Source: Streptomyces sp. AM 4-1-1
GTDB taxonomy: Bacteria > Actinomycetota > Actinomycetes > Streptomycetales > Streptomycetaceae
Length of the DNA stretch: 64,000 bases
Assembly (NCBI RefSeq): GCF_029167625.1
Contig: NZ_CP119145.1
Span: 1,674,001-1,738,000 of the forward strand
Direction: 5' to 3'
Shown: piece by piece, positions 45,009 through 54,654 of the stretch
Numbering within the stretch: position 1 is the first letter of the stretch
Layout: the number at the start of each line of letters is the position of its first letter
Position numbers and translations under genes: made by a program
The notes under the pieces: model-generated
The model's input: only the letters and a program-made list of their open reading frames with translations
The model's database searches: none
Told to the model about the DNA's origin: nothing

Positions 45009-47899
45009 TTCGCGGCCACCGCCCTGCCGTCGGCGCCGGTCGCGCCCCTGGTGTAGTGCGGGTGGATCAGGCCGACGCAGGTGTAGGGCAGCCCGTCGAC
45101 CTCTTCGAGGGGGACGCCGCGTTCCCCGGCGAGCATCCGGATGTGGTCGAGGTCGGCGCCCGCGCCGCGCTGGGCGAGGATCTTCCACGGGACGCGGCGC
45201 AGCAGTACGCGGGTGGTCTCGCCGACGCCCGGCTTGACGAGGTTCACGTCGTGGATGCCGTACTCCTCGCTGATCCGCTCGACGGCGGCCCAGCCCTCCC
45301 AGGTGGGGGCCCGGTCGGCGGACAGCAGTTCCTTGACGTCGGTGTCCACGGTGTCCGCCACCTCGTCGAAGCGGGCGGCGACGGTGTCCAGGAAGTGGCC
45401 GGAGACGTCGGACCCGGCGAGGTCCCGGTAGAACTTCGCGCCGTGGAAGTCGTCCGGTCCGACCAGGTCGGAGCGCAGGACGGTACGGGAGATCAGTCCG
45501 GAGACGGTGGAGTTGAGGCAGGCGGACGGGATCAGGAAGTCCTCGCGGGTGCCGTAGGTCCGGACACAGCCGCCCGGGTCGGCGAGGACCGCGATCTCCG
45601 GGTCGAATACCGGGAACTCGGCCAGCGCGGCGGCCAGTTCACGGGTGATCGCGCCCTTGCCGGTCCAGCCGTCGACGAAGACGACGTCCGCCGGGTCGTG
45701 GTGCGCGGCGAGCCAGCGCAGGGCGTTGGCGTCGATGCCCCGGCCGCGCACGATGGACACGGCGTAGTGCGGCAGGTCCAGGCCGTGCCGGTGCCGGGCC
45801 CAGCGGCGCATCAGTACGCCGACGGGGGTGCCCGCCCTGGCGAGGGAGACGAGGACGGGGCGGGGAGAGCGTTCGGCGAGCACCGTCTCGGTGACGGTAC
45901 CGACGGCGCGGGCGACCCGTGCGGCGGAGGTGTCGAGGGCGGCCTTGAACAGTGCCTGGTAGCGGGGGGTCGGCTGGTACTCGACGGGCAGCGATTCGGC
46001 GTAGTGCGCGCCACCACCCTGTATCGCCTCCTCGCGCTCCTCGGTGGGCGCCTCCAGTTCGGTGTCCGAGAGGTCCTGGAGCAGCCAGCCGACGTCCTGC
46101 GGCGCGTACGAGGAGAAGGCGGGGCCGCGAAGGGGCTCGGGCAGCACGGGGGGTTCCTGCCGTTCGGGAAGGTGTTCGGGAAGGCGTTCGGAGACGTTCT
46201 CGGCGGGGGAAGCGGCGGAGCGAGGGGTGGAGGGCGCGGCGGGGCGCGGCACGTAGGAGGGGACGACCGCGAGCAGCACCCGGTCCGTGTGCGCGGCGAG
46301 CTGGGCCAACAGCCCGTCGGGAGCGTGGAGTTCGTGGGTGTCGGCAGTGGAGTCGACGACGGCCACGACGGCGTCGAAGCCCGCGCCGGCGACGTTGTAG
46401 GCGTAGCGGTCGCCCGGGCCGTCGGCGGGATCGTCGTGGGCCGGGAAGACCAGGCGGCTGCGGATCGCGTAGCCGGGGTCGTCGACGGCGAGGACGGGTG
46501 ACCTGGTGGTGGTGGAGTACCGCACCTCGGCGTCGGTACGGGCCTCCAGAGCCGTACCGAGCCGCAGCGGCGCGTACATCAGCTCCTCGGAGCCGAGGAC
46601 GAGCACCCGCCGGGCGTCGCCCAGGGCGTCCGCGACGCGCGCGGCCATGTCCGGGAGGGCGTCCTCCAGGGCGGCGCGGTGGGCGGGGGTGAAGCCGTGG
46701 CGGCCTCCGTCGGGCGTTCCGGCGGGCCAGGCCAGCTCCACCCGTACCGCCGACGCGGCGACTCCGGCACGGGAGGGGACCGGGCCGTATGCGGTACGGG
46801 AGGTGGCCCCGTCCTCCCCGGGGCGGGACGGACGGGAGTGACGGGAGGGGGACGCGCCATCGGCGGTACGTGAGGGGAACGCGCCATTTCCGGTGCGGGA
46901 GGGGGACGCGTCGGCGGTGTGCGTGGGACCGGACGTCCGCGCCTCCTCGGCGGCGACCAGGGCCTGGCCCTTCGCCAGCACCCCGTCCGGCAGGACGACC
47001 GTGCCGGAGACGCGCGCCACCAGGTCGACGCGGGCGCCGATCTCCTCGGCGAACCCGGCCAGCCGCTCCCGGTCGGCCGGTGAACGCAGGTCCGCGAGCG
47101 CGACGACGACGTACCGCTCGCGGGGGCACAGCTCGTGCAGCGCGCGGATGGTGTTGAGCACCGTGTTGCCGGTGGAGAACTCGTCGTCGACGAGGACGAG
47201 CGGCGCGGCGTAGGGGGACGCACCGGAGGCGGCCGGGGGCACGGACGGAACCAGGCCGGCCGGGGACACGGACCGTACCGAAGCGGCCGGGGACACGGAC
47301 CGAACCAGGCCGGTCGGGGACACGGACCGAACCGAAGCGGTCCCCGAACCATTCGCCCCGGACACCGGGTCCTCGCCCCCCGGCCCGGTCCGGCCGGTCC
47401 CGGCCGTCAGCAGCGTGGGGTCCTCCGGCAGCAGCAGATGCGAGGTCGCGTGCGAGTGGGACTCCTCGAAGCCGCCCGCCCGTGCCACGCCCGGGACCGG
47501 GCGGCGCGTCGAGTGGAGGTACGGGGCCGTGCCGAGTCCGTCCGCCACGGCGTGCCCGAGGCCGGTGGCCGTCTCCGCGTATCCGAGGACCACCGCCCTG
47601 TCGGCCTCTTCGTCGCCCAGGAGTCCGCGCACCCGGTGGCCCAGGGCCAGCCCGGTCCCGTAGACCACGGAGGGCAGCTGCGGCACATGCTTGCCCAGCA
47701 CGTTCGACACCAGCAGGTGCGCCCGCCTGGGGTTGCGGCGCAGGGCGAGGCCCAGCAGTTCCCGGAGCTCTCCCTCCCGGCCGCCGTCACCGTCACCGTC
47801 ACCGACGAGCCGCACCCCGAGCCGTTCAGCGACCCAGTCACCCGACCACACCACGTTCTCCGCCGTCTCTTTCCTCGCCGCGCGCTCGCTCGTCGACAC
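45005..47899 (-). CDS. PRTase_2 - TRSP - StiP-like PRTase_1 - PELOTA multidomain protein
   Basis: This 964-residue protein starts at GTG 47899, six bases after the lyase gene stop. A first phosphoribosyltransferase domain (about 20-320) has the PRPP loop LVLVDDEFSTGNT at about 235-247 but is interrupted at about 165-228 by SVSP-x-GLVR repeats. A TRSP domain follows (about 400-550), then the StiP-type PRTase_1 (about 595-850, loop VVFVDGWTGKGAITREL) and a C-terminal PELOTA RNA-binding-like domain (about 880-950). Elsewhere these domains are separate genes; here they are fused. Predicted role: assembly of a ribosyl nucleotide-type metabolite in the Ter stress response. Confidence 0.82.
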   Translation of the reverse strand: MSTSERAARKETAENVVWSGDWVAERLGVRLVGDGDGDGGREGELRELLGLALRRNPRRAHLLVSNVLGKHVPQLPSVVYGTGLALGHRVRGLLGDEEADRAVVLGYAETATGLGHAVADGLGTAPYLHSTRRPVPGVARAGGFEESHSHATSHLLLPEDPTLLTAGTGRTGPGGEDPVSGANGSGTASVRSVSPTGLVRSVSPAASVRSVSPAGLVPSVPPAASGASPYAAPLVLVDDEFSTGNTVLNTIRALHELCPRERYVVVALADLRSPADRERLAGFAEEIGARVDLVARVSGTVVLPDGVLAKGQALVAAEEARTSGPTHTADASPSRTGNGAFPSRTADGASPSRHSRPSRPGEDGATSRTAYGPVPSRAGVAASAVRVELAWPAGTPDGGRHGFTPAHRAALEDALPDMAARVADALGDARRVLVLGSEELMYAPLRLGTALEARTDAEVRYSTTTRSPVLAVDDPGYAIRSRLVFPAHDDPADGPGDRYAYNVAGAGFDAVVAVVDSTADTHELHAPDGLLAQLAAHTDRVLLAVVPSYVPRPAAPSTPRSAASPAENVSERLPEHLPERQEPPVLPEPLRGPAFSSYAPQDVGWLLQDLSDTELEAPTEEREEAIQGGGAHYAESLPVEYQPTPRYQALFKAALDTSAARVARAVGTVTETVLAERSPRPVLVSLARAGTPVGVLMRRWARHRHGLDLPHYAVSIVRGRGIDANALRWLAAHHDPADVVFVDGWTGKGAITRELAAALAEFPVFDPEIAVLADPGGCVRTYGTREDFLIPSACLNSTVSGLISRTVLRSDLVGPDDFHGAKFYRDLAGSDVSGHFLDTVAARFDEVADTVDTDVKELLSADRAPTWEGWAAVERISEEYGIHDVNLVKPGVGETTRVLLRRVPWKILAQRGAGADLDHIRMLAGERGVPLEEVDGLPYTCVGLIHPHYTRGATGADGRAVAAK

Positions 47900-47902
47900 G
47901 CG

Positions 47903-49063
47903 CTACTTCACCAGGCCCGCGGCCAGCAGCTCCACGAAGCCGACGTTCTCCCTGGCCACGCCGAACACCTCGGCCCGCCGCAGCGTGCGCTCGGCCCAGG
48001 CCCGGTGGGGCTTCACCTCGTTCATCTTGTTCGTGTAGGCCGACCGCAGCACACCGCCGCCGCCCCGCTCCGGCCGCAGGATGTCCTGCGCGTCACTGAA
48101 CTCCTCATGACTGACCACGGACAGCGCGTGCACCGGCTGGACGTGGGAGGGGTGGATGCAGGTCTTGCCGAGCAGTCCGTTGGCCCGGTCCAGCTCGATC
48201 TCCCGGAGCAGCCCGTCCAGGTCGTGTTCGATGAGCGCGGTGCGCAGCTCCTCGGCCCGGCCCATGAAGGGGCTGCGGCGCAGCTGCGGTTTGAACATCC
48301 GCTCCTGGAGCCGGAAGTACTCCCAGACCGGGCCGGTGATCGTGAAGCCGGTGCCGTCCGCCCTGCCCAGCACGTTGACGACGTCGCCGATCACCGCGCC
48401 GACGACCTGGACGTCGTACGCCGTCATGTCCGGGGACCGGCGCAGCCCGTACGCCGAGCAGAAGTCGGTGACGCCGAGGCGCAGCGCGAGGACGTGTTCG
48501 CGGTACTTGTCGACGGTGCGGGCGATGCCCCGGAGCGTCTCGGTCCGGCTCTCCAGGTGCAGCAGCTCCGGCGATTCGAGGACCGGCATCGCGAACAGTC
48601 TGCGCCCGCCGGCCGTCTCCGCCGTGGTGAGCGCCTCCAGGAACGGCACCCCGCTGTCCTCGGTGAATTTCGGCAGTACGAATCCGGACAGCAGCCGGGC
48701 GGAGTCGCCCAGCCTGCGCACGAGGTCCGGTATCTGCTCCGGCGTGCGGACCCGGATGAAGAGCAGGGGGAGCCGGGCGTCGCGCGCGTGGAGGTCGGCG
48801 AACTGGGCGACCAGGTTCTCCTCGGCGCCCGCAACCTCGCAGTCGTCTATCGAATCCTCCAGGCAGAGGACCATGGAGACCACGCCACGCCCGGTCTGCT
48901 TGACGATGTCGTCCGCGAGCGCATGCCGGGTGGCGGGGCTGTAGAGGGTGGCTCCGAGGGCGGCCGAGAGCGTCGTGGCGGGTGACCGCGCGCTGAATTC
49001 GCAGGGCTCCTGGAAGAACAGCGCCTCCCGGACAGCAGGCGCGATGTGGCCGAAATGACGCAT
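47903..49063 (-). CDS. HpcH/HpaI aldolase/citrate lyase (CitE-like) family protein
   Basis: ATG 49063 follows GGGGGATAC; 386 residues. The TIM-barrel lyase pattern is visible in VSMVLCLEDSIDDCEVAGAE (metal Glu/Asp), LPLLFIRVRTPEQI, RLFAMPVLESPELLHLE and LALRLGVTDFCSAYGLRR, with GKTCIHPSHVQPVHAL at the end. It is the first gene of the PRTase-HAD operon and matches the CitE-type lyase of Ter-associated biosynthetic modules. It probably forms or breaks a C-C bond on an acyl substrate. Confidence 0.87.
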   Translation of the reverse strand: MRHFGHIAPAVREALFFQEPCEFSARSPATTLSAALGATLYSPATRHALADDIVKQTGRGVVSMVLCLEDSIDDCEVAGAEENLVAQFADLHARDARLPLLFIRVRTPEQIPDLVRRLGDSARLLSGFVLPKFTEDSGVPFLEALTTAETAGGRRLFAMPVLESPELLHLESRTETLRGIARTVDKYREHVLALRLGVTDFCSAYGLRRSPDMTAYDVQVVGAVIGDVVNVLGRADGTGFTITGPVWEYFRLQERMFKPQLRRSPFMGRAEELRTALIEHDLDGLLREIELDRANGLLGKTCIHPSHVQPVHALSVVSHEEFSDAQDILRPERGGGGVLRSAYTNKMNEVKPHRAWAERTLRRAEVFGVARENVGFVELLAAGLVK

Positions 49064-49262
49064 GTGTATCCCCCGTACCGCCTGAGAGGTCGAACAACGT
49101 ATGGCCGGTAATAGTACGTACGGTCGGGTGTCAATGGTTCCGGTGCTCGGTGAATTCCGGGTGTCCCGTCCGATTTCCGACCCCTCTGTCCCGTATCCCC
49201 GTACGAATCGGTGGCCGCCCCCGCGTTGTCCGCGCGGGCGGCCAGCAGGCAGGATGACCGGC

Positions 49263-50183
49263 ATGACGCACGCGATGCTGAAGGGCTCGAACGTCCCGCT
49301 CGACGCCATGGCCGTACGGGCCGTGCTGCGCTGGACCCCGGGCGCCGGGGTGCCGGATGTGGACGCCTCCGCCCTGCTGCTCGGCCCCGGCGGCCGTGTG
49401 CGCTCCGACGAGGACTTCGTCTTCTACAACCAGCCGCGCCATCCGTCCGGCCTGGTGCGGCGGCTGCCGAAGCGCAGCGTGCCGGAAGGGCTGACGGACA
49501 CCATCGAGGCGGACCTGGGCAGGCTCGATCCGTCGGTCGAGCAGGTGGTCGTCGCCGCGTCCTCCGACGGGGCGGCGTTCGAGCAGGTACGCGATCTGCG
49601 GATCATGCTGTACGACGCCGCGGTGGCCGGTGGCGAGCCGCTGGCCGTGTTCGACGTGCGGGCGGAGACCGGCGAGGAGACCGCGATCATCTGCGGTGAG
49701 CTGTACCGGCGCGGGGACGGCTGGAAGTTCCGGGCGGTCGGACAGGGCTATCCGACCGGTCTGATCGGTCTCGCCACCGCCTTCGGCATCTCGGTGGACG
49801 ACTCGGAGGCCGCGGAGGAGCCGGATCTCGCACCGGTGACGCCGGAGACCGCTCCGGACGCGGCCCCGCCGGAGACGGCTGCCGAACCGCCTCCGGCGCC
49901 GCCCGTACCCGCGTTCCCCGCGCCCTCGGCCGAGCCCGCGTTCCCCGTGCCCTCGCCCGGACCCGACGCTCAGCCCACGGTGCTGCATCAGCAGCCCGCG
50001 TACGGCCATCCACAGCCGGCCGTGCCGCCGCCCGTCCACGCGCCGCGGCCCGCCTACGGGTATCCGCAGCCCGCGCCCACCGGACCGGCGTACGGCTATC
50101 CGCAGCCCGCGGCGGCCGCGGCGCCCGCGCCCGACCCGCATTTCGTACTGCCGCCGCAGGGACCGCAGTTCATCCGGACGTGA
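49263..50183 (+). CDS. TerD family protein with YGYPQP-repeat tail
   Basis: I choose ATG 49263 (GGCAGGA box; TerD proteins of this subtype begin [13 protein letters not shown]); 306 residues. The TerD domain covers residues 1-180 ([46 protein letters not shown]). The calcium loop usually read as GEGEGDDE is replaced by [13 protein letters not shown], so metal binding may be altered. A 120-residue Pro/Ala tail carries [16 protein letters not shown] and AYGYPQPA repeats. It is divergent from the lyase-PRTase-HAD operon and convergent with the TerA-like gene. Confidence 0.87.
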   Translation: MTHAMLKGSNVPLDAMAVRAVLRWTPGAGVPDVDASALLLGPGGRVRSDEDFVFYNQPRHPSGLVRRLPKRSVPEGLTDTIEADLGRLDPSVEQVVVAASSDGAAFEQVRDLRIMLYDAAVAGGEPLAVFDVRAETGEETAIICGELYRRGDGWKFRAVGQGYPTGLIGLATAFGISVDDSEAAEEPDLAPVTPETAPDAAPPETAAEPPPAPPVPAFPAPSAEPAFPVPSPGPDAQPTVLHQQPAYGHPQPAVPPPVHAPRPAYGYPQPAPTGPAYGYPQPAAAAAPAPDPHFVLPPQGPQFIRT

Positions 50184-50320
50184 GGCCGGACCCGAGGGAC
50201 CGCGCCTGAGGGACCGCGCCTGAGGGACCGGGCCCGGCGGTCCGCGGCCGAGAGGAGTCCGGTCCGGCGGAGTCCGGCCTGAAGTGGCCGGACCCGGGGG
50301 AGAGTTCGGACCCGCGGCGC

Positions 50321-51055
50321 TCAGGCCCGGGTCTTGTAGCCGCGCCCCCACTGCATTCCGTAACCGTAGAGACGGTCCAGCTCCGACTGGAAGCCGTACA
50401 CGAACTTCACCTCGCGCCGCACGATCAGTTCGTCCTTGACGTTGTCCACCGTGAAGACGGCACAGGAACGCGCCTGCGGGGCCCGCTCGTCGAGTTCGAT
50501 CTCGATCCGCGGCCCGTTGCCGGGGTACAGCGTCACCTTGGCGTGGGTGCGGTCGAAGGCCGGGGTCTGGTCGTAGATGTAGACGAAGCACAGCAGGCGC
50601 TTGATCTGGTCGCGGTGGTCGAGGTTGATGTACAGGGTCTCCCCCGACGGCGCCCCGAACCGGTCGTCACCGCTGAGCCTTATGTACGGGGGCGCGTTCA
50701 TGTCCCCCAGCAGATTGCCCAGCGGCTGCACCACGCCCCTGGTGCCGTCCGCCAGTTCGTACATGCAGCCGAGGTCCAGGTCGACGTTGACGACGCCCTG
50801 GGTGTGGGCCTGGACGACCTCCGGTTTGAAGAGGCTGAGCGGGTGCCGCAGACTGCCGCTGGTCCGGGACCGGCCCTCCATGTCGGAACTGCGCATCCGC
50901 CACGAGAGGTTGACGCGCAGATGCCCGGTCAGCGCGCCCTGTTTGGTCAACGACACCGTCGAGTGGCGTTTGGAGAGCACGATGGAGTTCGTCGCCGCGT
51001 TGCCCGACTCGAACTGAGATTCGCGCCCCGGCCACAGGTTGTCCCAGAAAGCCAT
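50321..51055 (-). CDS. TerA-like / TerD superfamily stress protein
   Basis: ATG 51055 follows GGGGGTTGGG; 244 residues. The sequence LTGHLRVNLSWRMRS, VVNVDLDLGCMYELADGTRG, APSGETLYINLDHRDQIKRL and IEIELDERAPQARSCAVFTV is that of TerA-type proteins (COG4110), relatives of TerD with a longer inserted region. The N-terminal 25 residues are polar. It lies in the Ter cluster before the DUF475 gene, 175 bp away. Confidence 0.8.
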   Translation of the reverse strand: MAFWDNLWPGRESQFESGNAATNSIVLSKRHSTVSLTKQGALTGHLRVNLSWRMRSSDMEGRSRTSGSLRHPLSLFKPEVVQAHTQGVVNVDLDLGCMYELADGTRGVVQPLGNLLGDMNAPPYIRLSGDDRFGAPSGETLYINLDHRDQIKRLLCFVYIYDQTPAFDRTHAKVTLYPGNGPRIEIELDERAPQARSCAVFTVDNVKDELIVRREVKFVYGFQSELDRLYGYGMQWGRGYKTRA

Positions 51056-51230
51056 CCCAACCCCCACATGCGTTGTCGTGTCCGGTCCCGCGCCCGCCCC
51101 GCCCGCCGCACCCGTCGCGTTCGACGCGCACACCGCGCGGGGCGGCCACCGGGCCGGGGTCCGGGGTGTTCCCCGGGAGCCGTCGCCGTGTGACCGCCCC
51201 CGCAGAGAGCGTTCCTCATTCCCTACCGGG

Positions 51231-52376
51231 TCACACCCCGGACGGGACTTCCGACCGGGATTCGGAGCCGTCTCCCCCGCCCCCGGCCTCCAGCTTCTTG
51301 TTGCGCCGGACCGACGACCAGAAGGACCAGGCGATCAGGACCACCCCGACCAGGCCGGTGATGATCTCGTTGATCTGGAACTGGATGGTGACGAGCAGGA
51401 TCACGGCCAGCGCGCCGATGGCGTAGTGCGCGCCGTGCTCCAGGTAGACGTAGTCGTCGAGCGTGCCCTGGCGGACCAGGTAGACCGTGAGCGAACGGAC
51501 GTACATGGCGCCGATACCGAGGCCGAGTGCCATCAGCACGATCTCGTTGGTGATGGCGAAGGCGCCGATGACCCCGTCGAACGAGAAGGACGCGTCGAGG
51601 ACTTCGAGGTAGAGGAACATGAAGAACGCGGCCTTGCCGGAGAGCAGGATCGCCGAGACGTTCTTGCCGGACTTCTTGGCCGTCTCCTCGGCCTCGTGCT
51701 CGCGTTCCTCCTCTTCCTCCAGCTTGCTCTCGAAGTGTCCGGAGAGCCCGCCGACGATGAGGTACGTGATGAGACCGGCGATACCGGAGAGCAGGACGGT
51801 CTCCGCCTTGTCGGCGTGCCCCCCGCCGTGCTGGTGCGCCTGCGTGGCGAAGGTCATGGCGGAGATCAGCAGGACGATCAGCGCGACACAGACCGAGAGC
51901 ATGTCGATCTTGCCGAGCTTGGAGAGCGGACGCTCGATCCAGCGCAGCCACTGGATGTCCCGGTCCTCGAAGATGAAGTCCAGGAAGATCATCAACAGGA
52001 ACATCCCGCCGAAGGAGGCGATCGCGGGGTGGGCGTCCGTGACGAGTTCCTTGTAGCGGTCCGCGTCGTTGAAGGACAGGTCGACCGCTTCGATGGGTCC
52101 GATCTTGGCGCTGATGGCCACGATCACGACGGGGAAGATCAGCCGCATGCCGAAGACCGCGATGAGCACGCCGATGGTGAGGAAGATCTTCTGCCAGAAG
52201 GCATTCATCTTCTTCAAAATCCCGGCGTTGACCACCGCGTTGTCGAAGGACAGCGAGATCTCCAGGACGGTGAGGATCGCGACGATGCCGAGAGCCTGCC
52301 ACCCCCCGTAGATCAATGCTGCGACCAGGCCGAGCGCGGTAATCGCGAACGACCAGCCGAAGGTTTTCAGAAGCAC
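51231..52376 (-). CDS. DUF475 family TerC-like integral membrane protein
   Basis: GTG 52376 follows GATGGGG; 381 residues, about nine helices. The TerC-superfamily signature is LEISLSFDNAVVNAGILKKM and its second half VLDASFSFDGVIGAFAI, each with a conserved acidic residue in the membrane. A Glu-rich cytoplasmic loop (KLEEEEEREHEAEETAKK) sits in the centre. TerC-like proteins are implicated in metal-ion (manganese) efflux or anchoring TerD complexes. It lies next to the TerD genes, as in other streptomycetes. Confidence 0.88.
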   Translation of the reverse strand: MLLKTFGWSFAITALGLVAALIYGGWQALGIVAILTVLEISLSFDNAVVNAGILKKMNAFWQKIFLTIGVLIAVFGMRLIFPVVIVAISAKIGPIEAVDLSFNDADRYKELVTDAHPAIASFGGMFLLMIFLDFIFEDRDIQWLRWIERPLSKLGKIDMLSVCVALIVLLISAMTFATQAHQHGGGHADKAETVLLSGIAGLITYLIVGGLSGHFESKLEEEEEREHEAEETAKKSGKNVSAILLSGKAAFFMFLYLEVLDASFSFDGVIGAFAITNEIVLMALGLGIGAMYVRSLTVYLVRQGTLDDYVYLEHGAHYAIGALAVILLVTIQFQINEIITGLVGVVLIAWSFWSSVRRNKKLEAGGGGDGSESRSEVPSGV

Positions 52377-52447
52377 TGGCTACCCCATCGTGTATGTAAC
52401 GGGTCTCCCCCGAGTGAGTACGGGGCTCCCCCGCGCCGAGCGCGGCT

Positions 52448-53023
52448 TTACGAAACGTTGACCCCGAAGTCTAGAGCGATACCGCGGAGTCCGGACGCGT
52501 ACCCCTGTCCCACGGCACGGAACTTCCACTCGCCGTTGTAGCGGTACAGCTCGCCGAAGATCATCGCGGTCTCCGTCGAGGCGTCCTCGCTGAGGTCGTA
52601 ACGGGCCAGCTCCTGTCCGTCGAACTGGTTCACCACCCGGATGAAGGCGTTGGCGACCTGTCCGAACGTCTGCCCGCGGTTGTCCGCGTCATGGATCGAC
52701 ACCGGGAAGACGATCTTGTCGCAGTGGGCGGGCACCTGGGTGAGGTTCACGATGATCGACTCGTCGTCGCCCTCGCCCTCACCCGTGAGGTTGTCCCCGG
52801 TGTGCTCCACGGAGCCGTCCGGGCTGGTGAGCTGGTTGTAGAACACGAACCACTCGTCGCCGAGCACCCGGCCCGACTGGCACAGCAGCGCGCTGGCGTC
52901 GAGGTCGAAGTCCGCGCCGGTCGTGGAGCGCGCGTCCCAGCCGAGCCCGACCAGCACCTGGGTGAGGTTGGGTGCGGCCTTGGAGAGGGAGACATTGCCT
53001 CCCTTGGCGAGTGTGACGCCCAT
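52448..53023 (-). CDS. terD: TerD family calcium-binding stress protein
   Basis: ATG 53023 follows GGGGAGGA; 191 residues, the normal TerD length. It shows [24 protein letters not shown], the calcium-binding loops [15 protein letters not shown], and [20 protein letters not shown] with C-terminal [20 protein letters not shown]. It is about 70 percent identical by eye to the product at 53218 and transcribed the same way, suggesting tandem duplication. Role: stress and tellurite response. Confidence 0.93.
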   Translation of the reverse strand: MGVTLAKGGNVSLSKAAPNLTQVLVGLGWDARSTTGADFDLDASALLCQSGRVLGDEWFVFYNQLTSPDGSVEHTGDNLTGEGEGDDESIIVNLTQVPAHCDKIVFPVSIHDADNRGQTFGQVANAFIRVVNQFDGQELARYDLSEDASTETAMIFGELYRYNGEWKFRAVGQGYASGLRGIALDFGVNVS

Positions 53024-53166
53024 GATGTGTGTCCTCCCCGATTCGTTGGACGGTCTGTCGAGCGCGTCCGGCGCCGCACGAGGTGCGGCGCCGGACGTGA
53101 TGATGCTGGCGTGAGCGGATCGGTCCACGGCTCCCCCGCCGGGCGGGAACGCCGGTGACCGACCGG

Positions 53167-53215
53167 ACGTGACGTCGTCAGTCGTGACGTCATGACGTCA
53201 TGAGTCGTGACGTCG
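53167..53215. repeat. GACGTC palindrome cluster between two terD genes
   Basis: Four GACGTC sites, including ATGACGTCATG, are packed in about 50 bp immediately upstream (transcriptionally downstream) of the stop at 53218. The stretch can fold into several alternative hairpins and may be a terminator or protein-binding site. Confidence 0.5.
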
Positions 53216-53217
53216 TC

Positions 53218-53793
53218 CTAGACGTTGACGCCGAAGTCCTGCGCGATGCCGCGCAGACCCGAGGCGTAGCCCTGGCCGATGGCGCGGAACTTCCACTCCG
53301 CGCCGTTGCGGTACAGCTCGCCGAAGACCATGGCGGTCTCCGTCGAGGCGTCCTCGCTCAGGTCGTAACGGGCGAGCTCGGTGTTGTCGGCCTGGTTGAC
53401 GACGCGGATGTACGCGTTGCGCACCTGGCCGAAGCTCTGCTGGCGGGACTCCGCCTCGTAGATGGAGACCGGGAAGACGATCTTCGCGACATCGGCCGGC
53501 ACTCCGGCCAGATTCACGTTGATGACCTCGTCGTCGCCCTCGCCCTCACCGGTGAGGTTGTCACCGGTGTGCTCCACGGAGCCGTCGGGGCTCTTGAGGT
53601 TGTTGAAGAAGACGAAGTTGGCGTCGTTGGCGACCTTGCCCTCGGCGTTCGTCAGCAGTGCGCTGGCGTCGAGGTCGAAGTCACCACCGGTGGTGGTACG
53701 AGCGTCCCACCCCAGACCGACGATGACCGCGGTCAGGTTGGGCGCGGCCTTGGTCAGCGAGACGTTGCCGCCCTTGCTGAGGCTGACTCCCAC
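53218..53793 (-). CDS. terD: TerD family calcium-binding stress protein
   Basis: GTG 53793 is preceded by TATGGGAGGACTC, a better ribosome site than for the ATG four codons upstream; 191 residues. Motifs: [85 protein letters not shown]. It is a close paralogue of the next gene downstream (52448). This is the first gene of the leftward TerD pair. Confidence 0.93.
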   Translation of the reverse strand: MGVSLSKGGNVSLTKAAPNLTAVIVGLGWDARTTTGGDFDLDASALLTNAEGKVANDANFVFFNNLKSPDGSVEHTGDNLTGEGEGDDEVINVNLAGVPADVAKIVFPVSIYEAESRQQSFGQVRNAYIRVVNQADNTELARYDLSEDASTETAMVFGELYRNGAEWKFRAIGQGYASGLRGIAQDFGVNV

Positions 53794-53982
53794 GAGTCCT
53801 CCCATAGGTTTCATTTAGGGGCCGGCAGATGCCAGCGCCCCCGTTGTGCGTTGGCATCGGATCAACGAGTGGAGCCTAGTGACCGGTTCCCGGCCAAAAC
53901 AGGCTTTTGGCCGGGGTTCGGCCGCAGATCCACCTGATCACCGTCGGATCACCGGTCGGATCACCGTGGTGCGGTGGGACGG

Positions 53983-54441
53983 TCAGAGCGCGCTGAGCGC
54001 CTTGACGTACTCGTTCAGGTCACGTGCGTCGGGCAGGCCGTTCACGACGGTCCAGCGGACCACGCCCTCCTTGTCGATGATGAAGGTGCCACGCACCGCG
54101 CAGCCCTTCTCCTCGTCGAAGACGCCGTAGGCGCGCGAGGTCTCGCCGTGCGGCCAGAAGTCCGAGAGCAGCGGGTACTCAAGACCTTCCTGCTCGGCGA
54201 AGACACGCAGGGTGTGGATGGAGTCGTTGGAGACGGCGAGCAGCTGGGTGTCGTCGTTCTCGAACGCGGGCAGCTCGTCGCGGAGCGCGCAGAGCTCGCC
54301 CGTGCAGACGCCGGTGAAGGCGAACGGGTAGAAGAGCAGGACGACGTTCTTCTCACCGCGGAAGTCGGAGAGCTTCACGCTCCGCCCGTGGTTGTCCTTG
54401 AGCTCGAAATCCGGGGCCTTGGTACCGACCTCGATCGCCAT
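53983..54441 (-). CDS. ahpE: AhpE-type peroxiredoxin
   Basis: ATG 54441; 152 residues, one complete thioredoxin-fold peroxiredoxin. The peroxidatic Cys is in [15 protein letters not shown] (about residue 45), with a second Cys four residues later. Also present are [20 protein letters not shown] and [20 protein letters not shown]. AhpE enzymes reduce peroxides and peroxynitrite, recycled by mycothiol or mycoredoxin in actinobacteria. Its location beside DUF3052 and aceE is the usual streptomycete arrangement. Confidence 0.9.
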   Translation of the reverse strand: MAIEVGTKAPDFELKDNHGRSVKLSDFRGEKNVVLLFYPFAFTGVCTGELCALRDELPAFENDDTQLLAVSNDSIHTLRVFAEQEGLEYPLLSDFWPHGETSRAYGVFDEEKGCAVRGTFIIDKEGVVRWTVVNGLPDARDLNEYVKALSAL

Positions 54442-54498
54442 GAAACGCGTCCCTTCGCTACGTCACCGGGCTGGTCCGTCCGGGTGACCCCCACCCTA

Positions 54499-54534
54499 AG
54501 GGCTGTCCCGCGATAGGGAGTGGATCAGCGAGCC
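54499..54534. repeat. Remnant end of the 162-bp element
   Basis: AGGGCTGTCCCG followed by a diverged stretch and GTGGATCAGCG matches the inverted right terminus of copy 1 over about 35 bases. The rest of the element is absent. Confidence 0.6.
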
Positions 54535-54603
54535 GTCCCGGGCTTCCGCCGGCCGGTACGCCGGTCCACGCGGCCGGTACGCGTGCCGCCGGGCGCGTAC
54601 GAA

Positions 54604-54633
54604 GGCCCCCGGCGGCTGTCGCCGACGGGGGCC
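54604..54633. terminator. Hairpin terminator downstream of DUF3052
   Basis: GGCCCCCGGCGGC pairs with GCCGACGGGGGCC with one mismatch and a 3-4 base loop, 22 bp after the stop at 54655 on the minus strand. Confidence 0.65.
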
Positions 54634-54654
54634 CCGGATGGAGAGACGAGCGGT

